Program-made: the position numbers and the translations under genes | In this document: positions 55,844 through 64,000 of the stretch, piece by piece | Numbering within the stretch: the stretch's first letter is position 1 | Layout of the letters: each line of letters opens with the position of its first letter | Source: Gnetum montanum | Lineage: Eukaryota; Streptophyta; Gnetopsida; Gnetales; Gnetaceae | Assembly (NCBI GenBank): GCA_015680685.1 | Contig: MNCI01003902.1 | Coordinates: forward strand, 116,975 to 180,974 | DNA length: 64,000 bases | Direction of reading: 5' to 3' | Notes under the pieces: model-generated | The model's database searches: none | What the model saw: only the letters and a program-made list of their open reading frames with translations | Told to the model about the DNA's origin: nothing

Positions 55844-57870
55844 TGTTCTTATAGAAATATTCTTTACACTCCCACAAGAGAATCTCCATAAACTAAATGT
55901 TGAAATACTAAGCACATAGTCACAAACATTCTTCGATCTGATCTAACATTTTCTTAAGCTAACAATAATGACATGATGAGGTACAAATCTCTAATCAAAT
56001 GAAGACTTAGCCCTACTAAGCACAAAATAATGATAATATAGGAATAATGAAAACATATGATTTAAATGTTGAAAAATGGCTATGTGTTTATTGCTAGAAA
56101 AATGACCAAGTATAAAATGCTGAAAATAAACTAATTATAGAATAGACTATAAGAGATAAAATGGGATTATTTTAGCTAACTATCTCATCATTGGTGATGG
56201 AGTTAAAATAATTCTAACTCTGGAGACTAACACTAAAACTTAAAAAATTCTAAGTCTAAAGGATTAACACAGATGTTGCTTAATTAACATAGATGCTACA
56301 TTAGAATTCGTACTAAATCTTGAAGGAGTAGTGGTGACCATGAAGCACGTTGGTGATGCTGAGAGATATACTGCATGTACTGTTGATCTCTCAAAATCTC
56401 AAAAAAGTGCTTAAGATCTCAAGAAACCAGCCCAAAAATATGGGTTTTAATACCATATTTATAAGGTTAGGGTTACCAGTTTCAAGCCAAGATATAAGTG
56501 AAGTTCACCAAGACTTAGTATAGGCTTCATTTTTTTATACATTTGACCTTTGAAATTAAGTTCAACAAGCCCCACTAAAGATGATGCTAACATCAATGTC
56601 AACATCATCAACACTTCAAAAAAAATTTCTAGTTTTAACTAGGATTTGTGCTAAGCCTTCTAGAACCTTGTTTGATGTCTAAACTAATGTGAAATGATGT
56701 TACGATGATGCTAGGGACCTCATGAGATCAAGGAATAACATCAACTATCGATCATGAATGATAAGAATCACACTTTGAGATCACCAAGAGTGTTGACACT
56801 AGTGTCAACATTAACATCATCAACACTACGAAAAAGCTTTATAGTTTTGACTAGTTTGTGTGTGCAAGCATCTAGGACTCACTTTAACATCTAAATTGAT
56901 GTCGAATGTTGTTGACACAATGTCAAATAATTTGAAAAGCCTATGAATATTGTTGAATATTAATTTAAAAGGTAATGCATGGTATAATATGGGTCCCATG
57001 TGTGTTGACACTAACACTAATGCATCAACATCAATGTCAATGGTACTTAGCCAAATTTTTTCCACATTTTTTAAGTTAAAATTTTAAACTTTTAAGACCA
57101 TGTTTGATGTCTAAATGAACATCAAATGCTACCAAAGTAACATCAAGGAGTCCAAGTAGCTAAGGAAAGGTATCAAATGGTAAGCCTGCATGTTTAGGAT
57201 GTTAATTTTCAACCTCCCAAGGTGCTAATGTTGACACTAATATCAATGTCAATGTTAGTTAGGGAGTTATACATTTTTTTTCTAATTTGAACTAATTTTT
57301 CAATTAGTTTGGGATGTCCAAACTAACCTTGAGATAAACTGAAATGATGCTTACAAAATGGAAAAGAGCCTAGAAAACCCAGGGAAGAGTCAAACTATAG
57401 GTGAGTTAATCCCTAAGGATGTTAAGAACCATAATATAACTACTAATGTTGACATTAACATTAACATTAGCATTAGCACCAAAGTTAGAAAACCTTTGGT
57501 CCTGAGATTCTACGATGAAACTATCCAAATACTAAAATTTGAACCCTATGATTTCATAGATGTCTTGGATAAGTCATTTTGATTTCTATGTGGCTAAATT
57601 TGACACAAAAATGTAGCTTATATTTGATGACATGATCATGATGGTTAAATGGGAGCATGTTAGCTTCAATAGTTAGAAAAATTTGGTTCCCAAAATTTTT
57701 AGGGGTTATCAAGAATGGAACTCATAAGTTGGGTTATGAATTCAAATGGTTCATAGATTTCTTCAAGACATGGAAAATTATTCCATGATGCTATTTTTTA
57801 GAGTCTGATGCTCAAACTCTAGTGAAATAATCTTAAAACCACACTTAGTCATGAATACTAGTAAACCAAA
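55844..57870 (-). mobile_element. About 2-kb insert splitting the LINE; LTR-like by layout
   Basis: The LINE frame stops at 55843 and resumes near 57880. The insert begins TGTTCTTATAG on the plus strand. Read on the minus strand it has a decayed repeat array, a CCTTATAAATATGG box near 56455, and downstream leader-like sequence (GTCTCCAGAGTTAG near 56220) ending TATAAGAACA. This TG...CA-type arrangement suggests a solo LTR of another family. A matching right end and target duplication were not found, so the identity is tentative. Confidence 0.4.
56580..57500. repeat. Decayed tandem repeat, unit about 210-225 bp, four to five copies
   Basis: GTTGACACTA-type starts occur near 56793, 57003, 57227 and 57448 (GTTGACATTAA), with a degraded one near 56590. 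Within units, (T)TTTGATGTCTAAA...GA(A)CATC.AATG recurs at similar spacing (56677, 56868, 57095, 57303). Some units hold the palindrome-like TTGACACTAGTGTCAA. Confidence 0.6.
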
Positions 57871-59050
57871 AACGTGTGTGTAACACATATAAATCATGTT
57901 ATTAAAGTGGATTTTTTGGCTATACAATGTTTAATTTTTATAGATGATGTAGCACTAATAGAAAATTCAAAAATAAGGATAAAAGAAATGTTGCATCAAC
58001 TACAAAGGGTTTGTAAATGTACAAAAATAAAGATGAATGTTGAAAAAACAAAAGCACTAATTTATGGAACTAATAAGAGAGATTAAAATTTCCAACTAAA
58101 TAATAAAAAATTAAGAGTATGGATACTTACAAATATTTGAGAGTATAATGCTCTCAAAATTATAAGTGAAAGCATTATATATTACAACAAGTTGCAAATG
58201 GATAGAAGGCATTCTATATAATGAAGAAAAAATGTAGTAATCACAATATTTAGACTTGGACAATTTGAATATATCTTTTTCACATAATTATCCAAACCAT
58301 AATTATTTCCAAATATGTGCTATATTACCAAAGTCTTGATTAAGAATCATAGAAAAAAATTAAAAGTTTTCAAAAATAATTTTTATTGAATGAATTTGAC
58401 CTAAATTCCATATGCAATAATTATATTAGAAGCTAATTTTTTATCATTGTAAGTTGAAGTAATGTATCAGTTCTTAACATTTCACTTCAAAAACTAAAAA
58501 TAGCAATAAGATCTTTAGAGAGACAATCTAAAAATCTCAACAAGGATAAATCCATGAAGAATGACTATAACTATAAAAATTAGATATTGATAATATTGAT
58601 AAAATAATGAATTTAGAACAAGCTTGGAAACTTGTTGTAGAGAAAGTTTTAGGGAGATGGCAAAATGAGGAACAAATACAAAAAACTTTCAATTTTACTA
58701 GTAAAAGTAGATATGATGAAATGGAATATCCACATGCAAAAAATCTGATATCAATAAGATCATCAATTAGCAAAGTAAGAATGGAATAAAATCATCTTCA
58801 AGTTCAAATTGGAAGATGAAACAATGGGCAACATGAATATTGAATGTGTTAACTATGTTTACTGCAAGTGGTAGAAGATGAATAACATGTATTATTATAA
58901 TATTTCAAAATAGATTTCTTTAAAAAAATGGTAAATCTCTAGTTAATTTTTGTATGAGCTATTCAAGCTACTAGTGTTAGTTCTATGAAATTATATAGAA
59001 GACATGTTCAACTTACATGAATAATTATTATACTCAGGATTTATTACTAC
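57871..59050 (+). pseudogene. LINE reverse transcriptase, C-terminal part, decayed
   Basis: The open frame 57874-58086 has CLIFIDDVALIENSKIRI (F-x-D-D catalytic box near 57935-57950), then LHQLQRVCKCTKIKMNVEKT and KALIYG, matching the 'FADDIAL...L..C...GLxVNxxKTKxMxFG' pattern of LINEs. Downstream, read through stops, WKLVVEKVLGRWQNEEQI and KQWATXILNVLTMFTASG agree with the distal region of such ORFs. Catalytic Asp residues are kept, but the ORF is broken by stops and by the 2-kb insert. It would reverse-transcribe LINE RNA at the nicked chromosomal target. Confidence 0.75.
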
Positions 59051-59144
59051 AAATTCTTTGGATCTATATAAATGTAATAAACATTTCAATTTTAGTTTTA
59101 TATTCTTTTATAATTCTCTTAATGTATTATTTTCACTATATGTA

Positions 59145-59155
59145 TTTTTTTTTTT
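59145..59155 (-). other. Poly(A) tail of a minus-strand LINE
   Basis: Eleven T on the plus strand directly adjoin the 3' end of the LINE relic that lies to the right on the minus strand. Confidence 0.6.
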
Positions 59156-59720
59156 GGATCACATGGACATCCTAGATCTATAGTGGTTGGGTCATGAAAA
59201 GAAAATAAAGGACTGCTCTCAAACAAACAAACATAAAACTATCATCCATAATTCTCATATAACTAAATAGCAACATTGTTCCAATTATAATATCTTCAAA
59301 ATTTTGCAACATCCCTCCAAAGAGACAAAGTAGTAATCCACACTAATGTTGGGCTTCTTGATCGTTAAACTCTAAAATTTTGCTCCTGCCAAATCACAAA
59401 TACAATAAATCATAACAATGTTGTCCACACATTTCCTTGTTATTCTCTAAAATGATGTTGCTTCCAAGCCACTAAAAAATCATTCCCATAATTAATTTTA
59501 GGTGGCAACCTCTTAGCATTTTTCTTAAAATGATCCCAAATATCTTGAATAAATGGGAAATTTATAACAATATGATTAGCTATTTCAAAAGTTGAAGAAC
59601 AAAACACAAAACTTGGATCCTTTATAATATTCTTCTATGCAAGATATTGAACAATGGGTAATTTTCCAAGAAGTAGCTACTAGTAAAGAGATGTATGTGA
59701 TGTTCATTATATGTATTAGG
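59156..59720 (-). pseudogene. LINE C-terminal zinc-binding (zf-RVT-like) region and 3' end
   Basis: On the minus strand: GKLPIVQYLA, KDPSFVFCSSTFEIANHIVI, NFPFIQDIWDHFKKNAKRLP, then YGNDFLVAWKQHHFRE. This follows the zf-RVT pattern at the end of plant LINE ORF2 (CxxC...Et.xHLfxxCxF...iW). The later Cys is replaced by Asn-Phe. Stops are frequent. About 250 bp of 3' non-coding DNA end at the poly(A). Only the last part of the LINE is present, as is typical of 5'-truncated insertion. It lies tail-to-tail with the plus-strand LINE. Confidence 0.65.
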
Positions 59721-60952
59721 TGTAGTAATAGTCAAATTGTTATGGGCTTTGATTTCCCTTCTTCTATTTCTCTTAATCTCTGAATAAGAATCCTTTGAGT
59801 AAAATTTTTTTAATAATATACTTGATATGTGTTATTGCTGCTTGGAATATGCCCCTAAGCTAGCATTGAAATTACTAGATTTAAGAATCTACTTAAGTAG
59901 TTTTGATTATGGTAAATAAACTAAAGACCAATTAGAATAATTAAAATTTATTAAATGTGGATTTTAGTTATAGTAAATAATTAGAATTACAAAAAAACTG
60001 GCATTAATGTAATATCTTGAATGGAGAAAATAATCTCACCAAGAGAATGAGTGATATTACGGATAAATATGTGTATAGCTATCTTATTTAATAATTGAGA
60101 ACTATAATTAAAGTTGTGGGTGTAATAAGCATTCTTGTTCACCTCTTCTCTTTCTTTACATATTTTAACTAGTATGATAAATGAGTTTAATCCCATGCTA
60201 TGATAGTTAAGTTTTAATTCTTATTTTTCTCAAAATTAACATAATAGTTACTAGCTACATGGACCTAGATGAATATTCTATGTAATATATGTTAAGTTTT
60301 GTAATAAAAAAGACCAAAAATAAAAGAAAATGACAAATAATTTATATTGATAGATATAATAATACATGAGTTTGAACACATTATAATGCTATAGGCATCA
60401 CAAGCTTAGCTATAATATTTTATATATACTTAAGATAGCACAAAATCTAATATAAGATATCTATTAAAAAACTCTAAATTATCTCATATGTTATATGCAA
60501 ATGTTCAAGAGTATATATAAATATAAAGAAACTAGCATGAAGACTAAAGAAAGACATGATAATTAGTTATGAGTAAATTAATAAGTGATTAGTATAAACT
60601 ATTTATTAAGCACAAATAAAAACCATCATTATGATGGTATAAACATAATATCATAGTGTTACTTCATATAGACTTTATTTCAGATGTTAAGCTTAATAGA
60701 ATATACCAAATCCTTAACACCATCCCTCAACCTTAACATTTGAAAACCATATGTACCTTATTATATACTCAACGATGATATGACTCAAGAAAAAGTGATT
60801 AAAAAATAAAAAATATCACTAATACTTCCACGATGATACCATAACAAGAATCAAGGATTTAATTCACTATCAACAAATGTCAAGTAACTAGCTCAATTGG
60901 AATTATTTATTACTAAAATGTAAATCTATTAGCTATATCAACATAGCCCTGT
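59721..60952. other. Unassigned A+T-rich DNA
   Basis: No gene, RNA or repeat family was recognised. The frame 60196-59987 (minus) has no supporting features. Confidence 0.4.
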
Positions 60953-61541
60953 TGATGCATAATTATCAATGCATCCTTTGATGCATTAATGCATATGTGT
61001 TGACTGGTCCTATGTTTTGTCTATATAAGTACATATACCCATCGCATTTATGACATTTTTAGTTTGTAGCTTAGGTGAACTCTTACAGTTTTTCTTCACA
61101 AAAGTTAGAATTTTTTTCCTCAAATGCCTACAATTTGAATTAATTTAGTTGTATGGAATTTTTTTCAAGTGCATCATGTACCTGCATACTTATTGATGAT
61201 GACAACAAAATCAAGATTGGTTCTATCCATTGTAGTACTTGGATTAGCATTTAGCTTCTTTTTCAACACTTTATTCTTAATACATTTTACTTTCTTGTAC
61301 TTAGTAATTAAATATTTCATTTAATTATAGTATATTAACATTTAATAATCCCAATGGTATATCCTTGGTACATCCAATAATAGATACTTTGGTAACCTAG
61401 TGACATTAGAATAAGTTTAGAATGCATATAGAAAATATAAATGAATGTTCAATACTTAGTTTAGTTTAGATCTCTTTTATGTTCTTAATTAATTAGTTTT
61501 AATATTTTAATACATTTACCTTTTTAATGTTTTAAAATAAT
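60953..61541 (+). mobile_element. Partial LTR (alpha-like), interrupted by element G
   Basis: TGATGCATAATTATC begins it. CTATATAAGTAC near 61020 is a TATA box, followed by an alpha-like leader (CACAAAAGTTAGAATTTTTTTCC) and CCCAATGGTATATCC/CTTTGGTAACC. About 590 bp are present; the LTR end is missing where element G begins. No polypurine tract is obvious upstream. Confidence 0.55.
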
Positions 61542-62408
61542 TGATGAGCAGCAACCTACCCCTATGCCCAACCATACGAATCACAAGTGTTCATGCACGA
61601 TCTGGTCGAATTCTGTGGATGGGACTAGTTGTGGCATCTAGATCACTATGTTTTAATCACAGTCCATTGTCTTCCCACTTGGATTGGTGGTAGCCTTGTC
61701 ACATATGGTTTAGTCCAAAGTGAGGCATATGATGTTGTCTAATTCTATGTTGCTCCTAATGACAATAAAGAGATAAATTAATTAAGCTAATGAACAATGG
61801 AAAATAGAATCTAAACTAGCCTACATGTGATGAGTATCCATCCCTAATCATTTGTACATGCCTTAGACTTCATATAACTACTACTAGAATTTCCAAGCGT
61901 ACATCACTAGGTGTGCCAAATGATACACTGCTAGATTACCAAGTACTTACACTTAAGTGCTCGTGATTAAGTCGTATTCATTTTGCTTGATGACAAGAAT
62001 AGTAAATAGAAATAAATGGAAAAATTAACTAAAGAAAATAATAACTAATTAAAAAATTAAATAATTAAATAAATAATAAATTTAAGTGAATGTGGTAACG
62101 ATGGAATTAATCTCAATCTTTATTTCCAGTCATGTAATGTGTCCAAGTACGTCACACTCAAACAAAGGTGTCATATGATTACAAACATCACACTGCAGGC
62201 ATGCATTAGGAAATGCAGAAATCTAAGAAAGACTATCAAAAACTAATAACTAAAAATATTCTTTCTATATTGTCTATGTCTCAATTGTGCACCCAAGTGT
62301 TGTATTTAGAGGCTAGCACAAAAGAGGCAATATTGGATATCCAACATTGCTTCTTGGACTCTGATATCATGTATTCGATATCGGGGTTGATAGATTCATG
62401 ATTTATCA
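61542..62408 (-). mobile_element. 3' LTR of element G (type beta), 867 bp
   Basis: Bounded by TGATGAGCAGC and GATTTATCA and followed by a decayed polypurine box (ACCTTCATAATGAATG, AAAACTTGTCCTTGAGTT). It contains GATATC and AATATT/GGATATC motifs at 62330-62383. It is more diverged than the other beta LTRs. Confidence 0.85.
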
Positions 62409-63540
62409 TACCTTCATAATGAATGAAAACTTGTCCTTGAGTTAAAATAAATGAGGAACAAGTTCTTTACAAAATATTGTGAAGGTATGGAATTATTTAT
62501 TGACTTAAACAACAAAAGACATACAATTGGCTCTTACATGTCATAGTGATGTAATAAAAAATTGGGACACCATATTACAAGACAAAAACTAGGAAGCTCA
62601 TGTAGTGCATAGAGGCAGTGGCTCCTCCATTGGTTGCTTCCTTTTGTTGCCAGGCTGTTGAAATTTGTAGTGATTAAGTAATGCCTACAACTTTTCTTCT
62701 TCCATCCATGCATCATGTGTCGTCCAGGTTGCTAAATAGTTGTGTGCTAGCACTTGTACATCCCAAGGACATGGCAACTATGGAAACATTTTATTGGCCT
62801 TCAAGTAACAAGCCATAAACTACCATTGTTCTTCCTCAAAGGTCCTAGCTTTTCCTCTTCATTCGTGATGATATGTCAATCTCCTAGCTAGGTTTGAGAT
62901 AATATTCCTATGTCTGTGGTAGCAAGCTTTGATCACCTCCAATTCTAAGTTTGCCACATGGAGCTTCTTCAAAGTATCTTTCCAATCTACAAACTCTTTT
63001 TCATATACTACATAGGTGGTTACTACCTACTTCTCTAGCTTGTTCCAAGGTTAACTTGCTATTAACCTGGCAAGGTTGGCATATCTGAGGTTAGCCAATG
63101 CCATGTATTCTTTAAAATCTTTGATCTACATGTCTTTATTCTTTACTTTTTCCTATTGGACTAGTGCATAACTATCTAGAATTGGCTTCCACTCAGGATT
63201 TTGTGCTAATAGGGATCCAATGCGAGCTTTATCCATCTAGATTTCCTTCTCATTTAATTTCTTATACATGCATACCTGGTCACATAAGTGTTTCTTTAGT
63301 TTTTCATGATTTTTGGCCTCATGCTACCATGTGCTGATTTCTATTGCAACCTTTTTTTGAATAACATAGACCTCCTCCATTGAGAAGGTTTTTTTTTCTC
63401 TGGCTAATTTATTAATGTCCTGGTTAATCCTCACTACTTGTCCTCTTAACTGATGGACACTCTCATCAAGAATATTCTTTTATTTTTTGATTGTGATCAA
63501 CCTTGAATTTTTGATTGTGGTATCCAATGTTTCATCCCTC
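62409..63540 (-). pseudogene. 3' end and coiled-coil part of ORFX (element G), decayed
   Basis: This matches 22947-24100 of element D in the same orientation, for example TGGCTCCTCCATTGG near 62630 (23155 in D), CTACATAGGTGGTTACTACC near 63010 (TGCATAGGTGGAAACTACC in D) and the GACCTCCTCCATTGAGA stretch near 63370. The PF20167-like N-terminal part is deleted: at about 63540 the sequence jumps to GATATC-like motifs and the upstream spacer. The frame is broken by many stops. Confidence 0.65.
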
Positions 63541-64000
63541 CCAATATTACGTACACAATATCAGGGTCCATGAATAAGCATCTTATGGGGGTACTAAGCA
63601 TGAAAAATGAAGCTCTATGATTGGTTGGAAGATTTGAGGTTAAGTCCATAGTTTTCGGGTAAGTGGGAAATCAGTGTGAGGAATCAGAAGCGTTGGAAGG
63701 TGGAGTTATCGATGCAAAAGGCTTTGGAAGAAGTAAGAAAAAAGGGCATTGAAATTGAGGTTGTCGATAGATCAAGTTACATGATAAGGAAAAGCATGAA
63801 AGTTAACAATGAAGTACTTGAAAGGTTAAGAATGATGTGGTTGTATCAAACAAGTACAAGTCACAATAGTTACAAAAGTTATTCCTCCTCAAAGCAAGCT
63901 CTAGCCCATAATGCCCTTGTGTAACCACACCTAAAAATGTTCTTTGGTACTAAAGGGGTTGAATGCAATGCATACTTGTGTAACAAAACACACATGTTAA
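63541..64000 (-). mobile_element. Promoter remnant and upstream spacer of element G, running off the window
   Basis: CCAATATTACGTACACAATATC (63540-63561) resembles the GATATC array of the internal promoter in E; no TATA box is kept. TCCTCCTCAAAGCAAGCTC (63883) and GCCCTTGTGTAACCACACC match 47010-47055. The plus-strand frame 63676-63924 lies in this non-coding spacer and is not supported. Confidence 0.6.

Noticed and set aside
63676-63924. 82-codon plus-strand frame with a Lys/Glu-rich start
   Set aside because: It lies in the spacer of element G, which is non-coding in D and E, and has no match in them.

Overview
This window looks like nuclear DNA of a seed plant, most likely a flowering plant with a large repeat-filled genome. 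It is A+T rich by eye and dominated by decayed LTR retrotransposons whose primer-binding sites match plant tRNA-Asp. Their coding style is that of the Ty3/gypsy Tat-Athila branch: an FPLPFI/YYCFLDG-type reverse transcriptase and a CX2CX3HX4C gag knuckle. There are also decayed LINEs, one decayed leucine-rich-repeat gene and one tRNA-Ala-like sequence. No intact host protein gene is visible, and the species cannot be named from the sequence.

Layout. 1-8.0 kb (+): pieces of one retroelement lineage, namely 3' internal DNA, an LTR (1254-2123), an integrase tail (2457-2930), a conserved non-coding spacer and a long extra reading frame, here called ORFX (about 4965-7757), ending in a polypurine tract and an LTR start. 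8.0-10 kb: a PIF1/Helitron-type helicase relic (-), a tRNA-Ala(UGC)-like gene and a 98-bp repeat. 10-18 kb (+): element B (LTR, PBS, gag with an assembly gap, RNase H-integrase), interrupted or followed by element C (LTR, PBS, gag with a 205-bp tandem duplication) and another LTR. 19.5-20.4 kb (-): a solo LTR with a perfect 5-bp duplication. 22.1-30.8 kb (-): element D, the best preserved unit, LTR to LTR, with gag and ORFX but no pol. 30.8-35.7 kb: a LINE endonuclease relic, a zone of short tandem duplications and a decayed LRR gene (-). 35.7-44 kb: an ORFX tail and LTR (+) split by element I (-; gag-protease without reverse transcriptase). 44.3-47.3 kb (-): 3' half of element E, with ORFX and an internal LTR-like promoter. 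47.4-54.7 kb (+): element F, the only copy with gag, protease, reverse transcriptase, RNase H and integrase. 55-59.7 kb: two LINE relics in opposite orientation, one split by a 2-kb insert. 61-64 kb: an LTR (+) invaded by element G (-), which runs off the window.

Read together, the copies suggest one ancestral plan: LTR, tRNA-Asp PBS, gag, protease, RT, RNase H, integrase, conserved non-coding block, internal promoter, ORFX, polypurine tract, LTR. Each copy keeps a different subset. The most interesting point is ORFX. It recurs in at least five copies carrying different LTR types. In element E it is preceded by a TATA box and a GATATC-motif array like the one in the LTR promoters, and in both D and E a splice-acceptor-like TGATTGCAG directly abuts its ATG. 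Element D, which keeps gag and ORFX but has lost or never had pol, looks like a gag-only non-autonomous element. All coding regions carry stops or frameshifts, so the region is almost certainly inactive.
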